Source: Agelaius tricolor | Taxonomy: Eukaryota; Chordata; Aves; Passeriformes; Icteridae | Direction: 5' to 3' | Assembly (NCBI GenBank): GCA_023055355.1 | Contig: JALJCS010000024.1 | Span: 11,609,501-11,673,500 of the forward strand | Length of the DNA: 64,000 bases | In this document: positions 50,748-62,700 of the stretch, piece after piece | Layout: every line of letters begins with the position of its first letter | Position numbering within the stretch: the stretch's first letter is position 1 | The notes under the pieces: generated by a model | Databases searched by the model: none | What the model saw: the letters and a program-made list of their open reading frames with translations, nothing else | What the model was told of the DNA's origin: nothing | Translations under genes and position numbers: made by a program

Positions 50748-51257
50748 TGAGAGACCTTAATGCATCTATACACATACTGTGCACAGTCTTGCGTGCCACA
50801 AAGAACATAAAACTCTTAGAGAGGATACAAAGAAGAACCACAAAAATGGTGGAGCCATATAAGGAGTAGATGAGGTTTCCTGATTTTTTCAGCCTGAAGA
50901 AGACAAGACTGAAGGAAGACCTCATCACAATCTACATCTTCCTCATGAGGTAGAGGACCTAATGACAATCTCTTCTCTCTGGCAACCAGTGTCAGGACCT
51001 AAGGGAATGGCATTAAAGTTTTTCAGGGGAGGTTTAAGTTGGGTATTAGACAAAGGTTCTTCACCCACAGTGGGGCTGAGCACTGGAGCAGGATCCCCAG
51101 GGCACTGGTCAAAGCACTAAGCCTGAGAGTTCAAGAAGCATTTGGACAACACTCTCAGGCACGTGCTGTGACTCTTGGGGATGGTGCTGAGCAGGGCCAG
51201 GAGTTGGACTTTGATGATTCTTATGGGCTCCTTCTAACTCAGGATATTCTATGTTTG
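50748..51257 (+). mobile_element. CR1 LINE, about 510 bp 3' part
   Basis: In plus orientation it begins in the decayed ORF2 C-terminus (TTAGAGAGGATACAAAGAAG, GCCTGAAGAAGACAAGACTG, then TTCAGGGGAGGTTTAAGTTG and GGTTCTTCACCCACAGTGGG). It ends with the CR1 terminus: GAGTTGGACTTTGATGATTC, TTATGGGCTCCTTCTAACTC, then AGGATATTCTATG. A 104-codon frame at 51039-51353 covers the last part. Many indels make it inactive. Confidence 0.92.
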
Positions 51258-51587
51258 AATGATTATCTGTTGAAATATATTTGCACAAATATGTATCCAC
51301 ATATATATCACTGCTTCCCTCTGGCTTTTTTCACAGCCATTCCCTGCAATTGAGGTGCAAGGCTGTACACAATAGATTTCATTTGTGCATGCCGTGTCTG
51401 CTTCTTTCTCTCATCAGATTCTTTCTACTCTGCACCTCCCAAATGACTATTTCTGAGTGATTTTGTTTAATAACTTTGAAAGTACATAGAGTCATTTTGA
51501 AATATACATGCTTTAAGCTATGCAATTTATGCGAATACATCCTTCTGAAGATCACTTTTTGATTTTGAGTAGTAAAGATCAACATAT
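51258..51587. other. Noncoding DNA
   Basis: A short TATATA stretch lies at about 51300. Otherwise nothing is recognised. Confidence 0.45.
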
Positions 51588-51676
51588 GTTTGGGGTTTCT
51601 GGGGGGGGTTTGGCTTGTGGGTGGCTTTTTTTGTTTGTGTTTGTGTTGGGTTTTTGTCTGTTTGTTTTGTTTTTCT
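51588..51676 (+). repeat. T/G-only tract with a G8 run
   Basis: TTTGGGGTTTCT, then eight G, then TTTGGCTTGTGGGTGG and TTTGTTTGTGTTTGTG-like words. It shares the TTTCT-G(n) start with the tract at 56.1 kb. Confidence 0.8.
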
Positions 51677-54600
51677 CTGAAGGGGGAATTCTTTGGGTGT
51701 TATATTATTGCATTAGTAGCTGTATTTTCCATAATGCTTTCATTGGCCAACTGTACCTGATAGCTTCAAGAGAGACAAAACTAATTTGGATCCATTTTCC
51801 CCAAGTTTTCCATGCCTTCCTACCTATAACTTTCAATTTACCACCTTTTTAATGGTCTGGTCCTTGGAGGCCCCAGAGAGAAATTCACATCATTCACTGA
51901 AGACATGCGATAATCTGTTCTCAAATTTCTTACTGAAAATACATGCAGGGCTCAGCAGAATATTTTGTTTCAGAGGATAGTTATGTCATGCTCCAGTGGT
52001 GGTGGGAGAGATGCAAGGAAGCAGGCAGCAAAGCTATCAAAATGGCAATCCTTCTCTGCCTTCCAGCCTCCTTAGGAAAGACTGAGTACAACTGGGTTTA
52101 TTCTAAATGCAGATGGAGCCAGCCCAGGGTAATCTGTGCAGGGAGTAATAGAACATGGCTGGGAGCATAGGTGGGAGTTAATCCCCACAGGCTGCATCAG
52201 CAGAGGAGGTGATGCTGAGGGCTTTGGGAGCTTCTGGCTGCTGCACAGTGGCTGAACACACCATTTATTGGCAATCTGAAAAGAGCTTAGATGAATACAA
52301 AGCCTTTTTGTCTCTTTATCAGTTCTGTGCCTCAGACTTTGTACTAATATAAAAATGTAAATCCCCAGCAATTAACAGCTGTTTCTACATTAGCAGAGCT
52401 CCCAAGGTTCTGCTATCTCCATTTGTCTTTAAACATTTTATTAGAAATTTGACACCAGTGATGTTCTAATTAAAGTCCATTTCCTAGAATGAAGTACTTC
52501 TATACACAGCACTGTGAATTTATTCTTTCAAGACTGCCTCCAATTTCAAGCTTGCTTACAGCAAGTGTTACAAATAGTGTTATTTTCATAGAGAGAATCA
52601 TCACTGACATGGTGCTGAGGCTGCATTTCTGAAGATAGTTGATTGTTGATTTCTCTTAAGATCTGGTAATTCTCAGTGGACCTCATTTAGATACCAATGC
52701 TGTGCGTCCAGATTTGTTTCTGACTTTGCATAGAGAAGTTATGGTCATATGTGTGGAGAGACACTAAAAACCCATGCTGGGGATGAAAAGATAATTTGTC
52801 ATAAAATCAAACTAGAAAGCAGCTTGTATCTTTTATATCAACAGAAAAAAAACCCCTTTATTTAAGTGAGTTATGCATTGTTCTATGGAAAGAGCAACAC
52901 AATGATTTGAATGAAGTAAAAAGGAACATCTTGCTTTTGAAAATGTCTTGGGAGATAAAGAAAATAATTTTTTGTTCTAACTTTCTGTAATCTGAATGAA
53001 ATTAGAAGAGAATGAGAGTCATTCTTGACTGGATGGGTAATTAAAACAATTTAGGAGCAGAGCTGTTATTTATATAACTGTGGAATGCAAACTTTTTATC
53101 AGAAAGGCATTGTCTATACATTTCAATGAATTTGAAGGTTTGTTCTATGTGGCAAAGGAACTTTTTCCTGAGCTTGTTAAATGTAAATGATTTAAGATGG
53201 CAAAAAAAGTATTCCATTTTATAAACCATTTAAATAAGAGTGGCAGCCCTTGAGATCCATAGCTCATGGCTCCTAATCCGGAAGCAAAGACATTCAGTTA
53301 TTCAATGAACAAATTGGAAAGACATTATAATAAAAGTTTATATCTCTTATTAGATTCAGCTATAATTCATCTCAAAGCTGCTCTATAATGAGGCTTCTGT
53401 GTGTTTTTTGAGGTAAGATGTTTTACAGCAAAGAGTCTCAATAGTGCACCCAGGCATTTATATATGCTGCACTGAGCTCTAAACAGATGCCAGATATTGC
53501 AAAATACCACTGTGGTATAATGCCTCATATTGGTTTGGGCTCAAACACAGTTTTGGTTTTTTGGTTGTATTTTCATCACTATAAATGTCTGAGATACTGA
53601 CAAAATCATTATGCTTATTGTGTTGAGGATTTTGCACTGGTCCATATTTTGGTAACAACTATGTTTCCCCAGAATTTTAACAGTCAAACCATAAAGTCAG
53701 GCTGGGAATTCAGCATACAGAAAAATACACACTCTGCTGCGTATTTTACTTCCCCTCTGTTATGGCCAAATTAAGCCTATTGTTTCAAGTCTGGTAGATA
53801 TAGACCTGCATGAATTCAAGTTCATTCTAGGTATTTCTGTGCAGTGAGAGTTGAGGTCTCTACATGTGTGACATCTCTGATGTGTGGTGCAGTCTTCCCC
53901 ATGGAAAAACACTGCTAGGTGCCAGGTTCTTATAGTAGGAGTCCATTTATGAATACTGCAAAACAATACAAGGGGGTCTTGGATCATTCTTCTGGCTCAG
54001 TGCTTTGGTATTGTAATCACTTTAATTATGGGAGTTTCCTTGAACCCAGCTTCACCCACAGTAGCGGGTTATCTACTTCTGGACTTTTTCCTGAGTGAGG
54101 AGTTGTTTTTCTTTTCATTTGTTGGGATTTTGATAACTGTGTGAACACTACAAGGCATTCAGTCTTCCTTTGCACACAAGCATTAGTTCAGAGCACTGCC
54201 TTGAGCAATGGAGTTCTTCTAAGTTTGTTGGTCTAAATACCCTAACTCACGTTAATTAAAATATTCTACCATTTCTGTTTCACTTTAGATACAAATATGA
54301 AGGAAGTATTTGTCACAGTTAAAAGTGTGAAGGGTTTGCCACATTTTTTTTATTCCCTGTTAAAATCTAAATGCTGAATAACAAGACACTGTTGGACAAG
54401 GTCTTATTTAAATTAGCCCACCCCAGCAGATGGACTATGTGTCTGCTTTAACCATTGCTTTTTCTTTTTTTTTTTTTTGGTGTACTATCTAATTTGAGGG
54501 ATTCTTTTTGTTTATAACCTCATGGGATCTGTATAGTCTTCTTTTAACAGAAATGTGATGTTTTGAGCTTCTAAACTGAAGATCCTCTGGGATGTAAAAC

Positions 54601-56104
54601 ACATCTTGTGTGAATTTTGCATAACTTATATGACTTGGAAAAAAATGTGCTAAAATTTTCTGCAGATAAATCTTAAGCAGATAAAAAATTGCTGTATTAT
54701 TTCTTGTTGAGCATTTGTTCTTTACTCACATCCATTTTCTTCATGTGTAACTGAGCTTCTGCAAATATATTTTCTTTCAGGTTAGCTATTATTACTTAGC
54801 ACATTGATTTTTTTGAAGATGAATGTTGGTTTCACTATACAGATTTCTGTACTTGGCATTTTGTCTAATATCATCTGTAACACTGAATGATGAATGACAT
54901 TTCATTATATAAGTATTCTATTTTTCCACATATTTGTTTATCCAAAGGAGTTCAAATATTGGATATCTGAAAAGCTGCTATGAGTGAAGAACCTCTAAAT
55001 ATGCTGATTGTGTACTCTACCATCATGATATTAATGAGGTATTCTTCCTCAGAAATATCAAAAAATGCAATTTGATTTTTTTTCAGAACATTAAAACAAA
55101 GAATAAGGTATTGGCTCAATTGCACTCATCACAAGCTTTGGTGTTACCTAAAATGAGTCTGTGATTTTAATCCAAAGGAGGAATAGAGGGGTGAGAGGAT
55201 GGGGTGGAACACAGATGTTTGCTGTGAGTCCCTGCTGTCACCCAGAGCCATGGCCCCTCATGGCAGAACAGCAGACTGAGGGACAATATAATCCACAGTG
55301 CCTCGTGTTCCAGCGGCTAATTAAATATTTGATGTGCTAGGAGAGAAAATAAGCTCCCTTCTTTTCCTAGAGAGTGAGCACACTGAAGAGCTTCAGTTTG
55401 TTTGTCATTACATTACAGTGCCTCGGAGCTGATGAGCTGCTTTGAGATGCAGCAGTGGAAGGCACCAGCCTTCTCACTTGGATTACAATTATTTTCTCAA
55501 TTTGTCTCAACTTCTACATGAATTTTGTCGCCTTTAATCCTACTCTGAAATGTGAAATCATGAAAATAATGAAGTAGTAGTTTAAAATTCTCCATTTTAA
55601 ATTTTTTAGCAGGGCAGGGTTTGATTTCCTACAAAATTTAAGTGTTTGTGATCAGAGTCCTGGACAACATTGTAAGAAGGCAAATTTTGGTGGGTAATAA
55701 AGGGTTTCCTTCTGTAACTGTTGTCTATATTTTATGTTTTGCAAAGTCCAAATATAGTCCTGAACATCTCCTGTTAGACATTTTTGGCTATCTGTCTTGT
55801 CAATCAGGAAGCCTTAACATGCTCAGAATTCATCCTTACAAAAGTTATTTTATTTTAAATTGTTATCTGTGTGTAGCAAATATGAGGTTGTCTACACTGG
55901 CCTAGACTATTTTAATTTAAAGGGTTACTTCTCTTTGTAATGACTGTGGATACAATCAAACAATGCAGAAAGCTCCATATCTTATCTGCATGTTAATTCC
56001 TAGACTGTTCTTCTCCTCCCGCTTATTTCTTAAGAAAATTTCTTTCTAATTTCTTATTGTGTTGAAAACTAAAACTAAAACTGCATGAATGACTGGTGGT
56101 TTTC
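51677..56104. other. AT-rich noncoding DNA, possible conserved segment
   Basis: No gene or mobile element is recognised. Positions 55290-55560 read as dense, non-repetitive, motif-rich sequence and are listed as a finding. A T run lies at about 54465-54480. Confidence 0.45.
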
Positions 56105-56184
56105 TGGGGGGGGGGCATTGTTTTTGGGGTTTTTTTGGTTTGGTTTGGTTTGGGTTGGGTTGGGTTTGTTTTGTTTTGTTTTAG
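56105..56184 (+). repeat. T/G-only tract with a G10 run
   Basis: Ten consecutive G, then TTTTTGGGGTTTTTTTGG, GGTTTGGTTTGGGTTGGG and TTTTGTTTTGTTTTAG. On the plus strand it has several G runs separated by short T loops, so it could form G-quadruplexes. Confidence 0.85.
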
Positions 56185-59100
56185 TGGAAGGGGGTTTTAA
56201 AATTTATTTTACATTAATGTAGCTCTCTAACAAATATTTTTCACCAGCCTTGATGACTTTGAACTTCTGAGCCTTATTCATTTAGAAGTTTTGTCTGAAT
56301 ATAGGTTGCAGATGTTGCTGAAAAAGTTTAGGTGAACCACCACTGCAACTAACACCTGGAAGTGTCCAGTGTGGAACATACACAAATGAGTTAAGGTCTG
56401 TTATAAGGCACCAAAAAATAGCAGCTTTCCTTCAAAACGTGTTACTGCTGAAAATGCACAAGTGAATAGATTTTGCCTGGCTCAGAAAGGAGTAACAGAC
56501 TGTTCCACTGCATTGGGTAGGATCAAACTGAATTTCTAGTATGCAGACTTAACATTGTGCTCTTTTGCTCCTTAAATCATAGCCTTCTAGTAAACTTCAG
56601 TTGCAAAAAAAACCCCAAAAAACAAAAAACCATATATTTATAGAGGCACAGGAGAATAATTCATCCCAAATTCTGTGATAAAGACTCACAGGCTAAGAAC
56701 AAGGAGGTCAGACCAGAAACAATGTTATCTTTAGATATTTTGACCAAAAGTAAAATTTCTTGGACTTAACACAATGCCCTAGCACTAACCTTTCCAGTCC
56801 AGCTGCTTGAAGCTTCCCTGTTACCAGGCATAATGGTGACCAGTTTTCCTGTGCCATGTGAAAGCCTTCCCAGGGGAAGAAAAGTCTGTCACCAAGACAT
56901 GGCCAGCTGGTTGTGTTTGGCCCAGGGTGAGAGAGGTAATAGTGCGGCTCTTTGGTGGAGAAGGACAGAAAATGACTAAATGAAATCCCATCTCAGCATG
57001 TCAGATATCAAGATCTGATATTTCTAAATATGTAGTAAGCAGAATAAAAATCCTGAGTCCTAGACCTGGGATAGTCATTTGGCTGGAACATTTTCATTAA
57101 AATTTACATTGAAATCAACATTATCTCTTGAAAATTTTTAACTTTTTCATACTACTACACAGTGATTTTTTATTTTAATTGTAAAATTTTGGACTGTTTT
57201 AATATACATTTTTCACTCCTATCCACACAACTCACTAGTAAATATATTTGGCCAGCCATTAAGCAGTGTTACTAAAAAATGTGCAAAAGAAATATCCTCA
57301 TACCCATAATAGCCCATAAACACACCTATGAAAAATAACATTGACAGGTCATAAAGAGCTGTTTAGAAATAATATGTAATTAAATGTGGACATCTTCATA
57401 TTTTTCCGTCCTTTTCTCTTTCTATGCAAGTTTCTTTTTAGTAAATGATAAATGTAGAGGCACTAACAGCCCACACAGCCAGCAATGTGGTTGTGTGCCT
57501 GCCCAGTCCCTCTTGTGAGCAGATTCTCCCCATGCCAGCAGCCTGCACACCAGGTGATGGTAGCTACCTACCTCCCTTCACCTACCACAGATAAGGGTAT
57601 TTGGTTCTTCTTTACATGCACGTTTACGGAGGCAATTTCTGCAAATTATTATATTTTTTATGTTTTTGACTTTGCAGCCTAAATGTATTCAGATTTCTTT
57701 CTAAAAGAAAGTAAATTAGAATAAATCAGAAAGAACATTCTCTTTTCCTGACATACCGAAAATATTACTGGAAACCCACGTTATACATGTATTACAACTC
57801 AGAATCAATTTGATATTTATTAGAACTACTCTAAACTAACCCCAGGAGTCACAGAAAAGAGTTCTGCTGGAAAGAGAAGATTTTTCTACACAGACAATGG
57901 GTAAATGGCAGTAACAATGCCAGGAAAAGCAGTGCTTAAGCATGGCAAATGAGGAGTGTTGCTGAACTAAGTGTGCTTGTGCAGGTATGGTTGCACCAGG
58001 CCAGCCTTTACAGCCACAATCTCATTATGGCTGTGATTGTACAGTCAAGTTCATAATTGGAACTGAAGTAGTAGTGGGAGAAAATGTATTTTATTTGGTC
58101 AGTTGTGATCCTCTCAACCACTCTTTCTATGAATACTGAAGTGTTCTACATAGTATCCATACTCAGAAGAGGAAATTTTACAGCCCAATATGTAGAACAT
58201 TTTTGAGCAGTTAATTGGAAAGAACTGTTTCTAATTTATGGTTCTAATTTAACCTTTTTTACACAGGTTTCCCACTAAGGAAACAGAAACACAAAGTTGT
58301 ACTTACTGTAACTGGTGCAATGTAACAATATATTCCACAGTGCAAATCTTCATCTTTCTGTCTGGTTTTCAGACTGAGAGTTATTCAAAAGGGGCTTGGA
58401 GTCTGCATCTCAGACTGGCATGAACTACCCAAACAAGCCAGAAAATTTCCTAATTGTGAATAGTTAATTTGTTCCATGCTACTATTGCCATCAGTTCCCC
58501 ATTTCTCTTCTGCTTCAGTTTTCTACGATGAACAGAAGTGGATAAAGTCAAAGCCTCCTTACCTGTATGTGGTGACTACAGTGGGAATTTCCCTGACCTC
58601 ATGCCTTGCATTTGATCTCTCCATTCATGAGTCATAGCTTGATGCTCACATACTCCTGGATGACACCCTTATACTCCTTTTTGCTCACATTACTACCACA
58701 GCAGAATAAAGGCCTACAGTATTTAATTTCTTGTCACTGTTGTTTATTTTAATTACACTCAGCAGAGAAGCCTTGACTGCACAAAAGCACCTGTTGTAAG
58801 ACCATATGTGAAAGGTAATCTCTGGGTCAAAGAACTTGTGGCATGAACTAGGAGGGAAACAGTAAGTAAAAAGGAAGTAAAAGTGACATACCCAAGGTCA
58901 AAAATGTTCCTGTAGACCTCACTGTTTCTCTTCCTGAGTCTAATCTAAGGCAATTATATAAAACCTGGAATATTGTGGGCACCAGATTAAGTTGCTATAT
59001 GACAATTACTTAGAAAACAGAGGATGTTTCTACCCACACAGTAATCTTTCAGACATACTAATGAGAATGTGTATGGAACATCTGCTGATTGCCTTCCATT

Positions 59101-60859
59101 AGATGAAACACTTCTGAAAATGGGAAATCCCTCTTGGTCAAAGTGAAATAGGATTATAATAATGATGATCATCTGTGAACTAGAAGCCAAAAGCTAGTGT
59201 AGACAAGTCCAATGCCATTTTAAACATCAGCCACTGAAAAGACACTGAAAAACCTGATACATCAAACAAAGATCCCCATGTTAAAGGAACCTGTCTGTAA
59301 TGAAAGATGGACTTGATACAAGGTTGATTTCCATTGTAAATAGAATATGTTATACTCTTTTTATTGGAAACAACTTTGCTGCTCCTTCATGCAGAATTTC
59401 CCAAAAGCTCACTGAAACTAGCTATAGTTAGTGGACTATAGTGTCAGACAGTGTTCAACATTACCTGCTGAAGACTCGGGAAGTAGAAATCTTGACTGCT
59501 GATAAGAGTGCAGCCAAACTTCTGTCCCTGTCCCCAGACCCAGGGGCTAAGATGTTTTGGGTGGTGTCCATGGCCAGTGATGTGCAAGAAGGGATGAGAC
59601 CAGCGCTCTGGGCAGCCCTGATGAGCAGGCACCCCTCTCAGAGGCACTGAATGGACTCTGCCTTTGGCATGGCCTTGGTTCAGGGCCTGAATTGTGTCCC
59701 GAATCTGTCCAAGCATCTGATAACATCATTTATTCTCCTAATAAAATACATTACTGTTCCATTGATGTTTATTTTCTCCTAAATACTTCCTCTTTATTTT
59801 CTCCTGGGAGGAATGTAGGAATGTTTTTGCTGAAATAGCCTGTGAAACTAAACTATATTAATGAGACTCTTATTAGCTAACTAATTTTCACAGTATTCTG
59901 AGATACTTTGGAAAAGGTCTGGAACCCTAATTTAGCAATATTTGTTTAGTTGGTTTTTTTTATTGTGATAAATATCCAAACAGCATATTTTATTTTTATG
60001 AAATCCACTAATTTTAAATATTTCTTATAAACTCTCCCTAAAAATAATGTTAGCATTAAAATTGTCTTTCAGCAGCTTTCTGAGTAGTTCTCTAATTTGT
60101 TCAACAATTATTACTAAAATGTCTGTGATCTTAGGAACCCTTATTCGTGTCTGACATTCTTTCCCTGTGACTAATTATTTTTCAGACTGTTTTAATTGCA
60201 GGGTGTAGGAGGTATTTTTCTATAACTGCTAAGTATTAGAAAGAAACATGCTCTACAGATCATTAAATGTGCTACCAGGAATAAGCATTTTTCTGTGACC
60301 AATGATATTTGTCAAAATTAGTCAATGGGTTTGTTGAGGGCAAGAGGCCATCTCCAGGAAATGTCTCCCAATAATTGCTGCCATGGTAAGAGCTGTTAAT
60401 TATTTAAGGTGATACGGAGACCATAGATCTTCTTAGGAGAAATGGATTTCTTGTTTGTTTTATTTACAAACAGGATGCATTAAAAACCCTGAGTTAATTG
60501 CATTTGTTTTTTAAACAAACCCAGACTGAAAATTTTTTGGTAGCCTGCAAGCATTGCTAAAAGAAGGCAAGTAAGAGACATCAAAATATTATGCATATTT
60601 CATGGCTTCCTATCAGAACATAAAGTCATTTAAAATAAAACTCTTAAAAGGTTTGAACATCTATACTCAAACTAGGCCAACATCATTGTGTACTTTCAAA
60701 GTCATTCACTGATGAGACTTCCTATAAAACCTAGGTCAGAGGTACTGCTTTACAATGCTGTCAGGTAAAGCTTTTGCTTTCATTCCATCTGATTTTGGCA
60801 AAGCAAAGGCTCATGCTCTCCATGAGTGCCCCAAGCCCCAGGTGACAAGAGAACGTCAG
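56185..60859. other. AT-rich noncoding DNA
   Basis: A short A/C-rich tract (AAAAACCCCAAAAAAC-like) lies at 56605-56630. GC-richer patches at 56770-56970 and 59490-59700 match no family that I know. No gene is recognised. Confidence 0.45.
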
Positions 60860-61070
60860 GAGTGATCAGGGGTCTGAAAATGTATGAGCAAAGATTGAAG
60901 GAATTGGAACATGTAGCCTAAAGAAAAGAAGATTGAAGAAGTGACAAAGTAGCAAGTTTGCTAGGTATAAAGACATCCCTGGAGAGAGCTACCTCTCTAT
61001 GTCCAGAGTAGAAATAATGGGATCATGTTACATAAAACAAGGTTTGCTGAGAAATAAGGAGAAGATTTCC
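60860..61070 (+). mobile_element. CR1 LINE remnant, highly diverged
   Basis: The order of blocks follows the end of CR1 ORF2: GATCAGGGGTCTGAAAATGT, GAGCAAAGATTGAAGGAATT, GCCTAAAGAAAAGAAGATTG, AAAGACATCCCTGGAGAGAG, then AACAAGGTTTGCTGAGAAAT. Divergence is high and there is no 3' terminus, because an A-rich tract begins where the rest should follow. Confidence 0.65.
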
Positions 61071-61152
61071 AAAAAAAAACCCAAACCAAACAAAAAAACC
61101 GAAACAAAAAAAAAAAAAAAAAAAAAAACACACAAAAGCAAACAAACAAAAA
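61071..61152 (-). repeat. A/C-rich tract with a long A run
   Basis: AAAAAACCCAAACCAAAC-type words, then an A run of more than 20 bases (about 61104-61128), then ACACACAAAAGCAAAC. It is the complement type of the T/G tracts and lies about 240 bp from one in the opposite sense. Confidence 0.85.
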
Positions 61153-61387
61153 TCCCAATCAAAGCAATGCATTGGAATGAAGGTTGTCTGCTGTAATTTG
61201 AACTATCACTTCTCAGAGGTAACTTTGACATTATAGTTCTTTCCTGGAGGAATGTGGCTTCATCAAGCTCTGTTCTAGATCTTTTTCTGCAAGACATTTA
61301 TGGAGGAAATCCACCTGGGAACCAAACTAGGTTTTCCCAATGAAAATTTAATCAAACCAAGGCTGATTCTAGTAAAATGTTTCATTT
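61153..61387. other. Noncoding DNA between two opposite low-complexity tracts
   Basis: Nothing is recognised. Confidence 0.4.
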
Positions 61388-61520
61388 TTTGTGTCTTTGG
61401 GGGTGTTTTCTTAGTTTTTTTTGAGGGGGTTGATTGGTTGTTTGTTTTTTGTTACTTTTTTTGTTGTTGTTGGTTTTTGTTTGCTTATTTTTGGATTTGT
61501 TGTTGCTGGTTTTGTTCAGA
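61388..61520 (+). repeat. T/G-rich tract
   Basis: GGGGGTTGATTGGTTGTTTG, then TTTGTTGTTGTTGGTTTTTG and further TTGTTGTTGCTGG words. It is low complexity. Valine-, phenylalanine- and tryptophan-rich frames here are composition artefacts. Confidence 0.8.
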
Positions 61521-61766
61521 ATAATCCTTACCACCAGCTGAAGAGTGTGGTCTTTGGAAGGGTCCAAAGCACTTGCTTCAATCACCACTAAGGGGTTTGG
61601 CACCACAGATCACTGCAGAAGGTCAGCAGCGCCAGGCACCCTGCAGTGCAGTTCACAAGCAACATGTGCTTAGGAAATCCTTCCTTGGTTTAGCCGAGAA
61701 CTCCTGGCATTACAACATCTGGGGGCAGATAGTTTGGCACCATTGCCGGCTGCCTTTGGGTGAGCT
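61521..61766. other. Unassigned sequence leading to the G-rich array
   Basis: G+C content rises here. No gene or element is recognised. Confidence 0.4.
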
Positions 61767-62562
61767 AAGAGCAGCAGTCCGGGTATAGGGCCGCAGTCTG
61801 GGTATAGGGCAGCAGTCTGGGCTTAGGGCAGCAGTCTGGGTTTGGGGCAGCAGTCCGGGTTTGGGGCAGCAGTCCGGGTTTGGGACAGCAGTCCAGGTTT
61901 AGGGCAGCAGTCCAGGTTTAGGGCAGCAGTCTGGGTTTGGGGCAGCAGTCCGGGTTTGGGGCAGCAGTCTGGGTTTAGGGCAGCAGTCCAGGTTTAGGGC
62001 AGCAGTTTGGGTTTGGGCAGCAGTCAGGGTTTAGGGCAGCAGTCCAGGTTTGGGCAGCAGTCTGGGTTTAGAGCAGCAGTTCGGGTTTAAGGCAGCAATC
62101 CGGGTTTAGGGCCACAGTCTGGGTTTGGGGCAGCAGTTTGGGTTTGGGACAGCAGTCCAGGTTTAGGGCAGCAGTCCAGGTTTGGGCAGCAGTCTGGGTT
62201 TAGAGCAGCAGTTCGGGTTTAAGGCAGCAATCCGGGTTTAGGGCCACAGTCTGGGTTTGGGGCAGCAGTCCGGGTTTAGAGCAGCAGTCCGGGCCTAGGG
62301 CCGCAGTCCGGGTTTGGGCAGCAGTCCGGGTTTAGGGCTGCAGTCCGGGTTTGGGGCCGCAGTCCGGGTTTAGGGCAGCAGTCCAGGTTTAGGGGCACAA
62401 TCTGGGTTTAGGGCCGCAGTCCAGTTTTAGGGCAGCAGTCCAGGTTTAGGGGCACAATCCCGGTTTAGGGCCGCAGTCCAGGTTTAGGCCCGCAGTCCGG
62501 TTTTAGGCCCGCAGTCCGGATTTAGGCCCGCAGTCCGGTCTTAGGCCCGCAGTCCGGGTTTG
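61767..62562 (+). repeat. G-rich ~19-bp minisatellite with telomere-like core
   Basis: About 40 degenerate units of the type GGGTTTAGGGCAGCAGTCC. GGGTTTAGGG (or GGGTTTGGGG) alternates with CAGCAGTCC or CCGCAGTCC. Variants include GGGTATAGGG at the left edge, GCAGCAGTTC and GGCACAATC. Towards the right, CAGCAG is replaced by CCGCAG and GCCCGCAG, so CpG content climbs until the array merges with a CpG-rich segment. A block of about 109 bp (62029-62137) is repeated at 62161-62269, a 132-bp shift of about seven units. The plus strand is strongly G-rich with closely spaced GGG runs. No reading frame stays open through the array. Confidence 0.95.
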
Positions 62563-62700
62563 CGCCCCCCGGGCCGCGCTCACTGCCGCGGTGCAGTGCC
62601 CGGGTGCGGTGCTAGGTGGCGCTGGAGCCCGCACGGAGCGGTCCCGCCGCCCCCGGCTCCCGCCCGTCCGCAGAGGGAGCAGGAAAAGGGAAAAGCGGAG
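62480..62700. promoter_or_regulatory. CpG-rich segment, candidate CpG-island promoter
   Basis: This is the only CpG-dense stretch in the window. GCGCCCCCCGGGCCGCGCTC, CTGCCGCGGTGCAGTGCCCG, GCACGGAGCGGTCCCGCCGC and CCCGGCTCCCGCCCGTCCGC lie between 62560 and 62680, amid DNA that is otherwise CpG-poor. Surviving CpGs in vertebrate DNA suggest germline hypomethylation, as at a promoter. GC-box-like cores (CCGCCC-type) are present, but there is no clear TATA box and no recognisable first coding exon. The left part is shared with the minisatellite. It could alternatively be a GC-rich offshoot of the array. Confidence 0.45.

Noticed and set aside
61767..62562. Interstitial telomeric sequence
   Set aside because: True telomeric relics are uninterrupted TTAGGG hexamers. 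Here the motif is only half of a ~19-bp unit and is mostly GGGTTTAGGG or GGGTTTGGGG.
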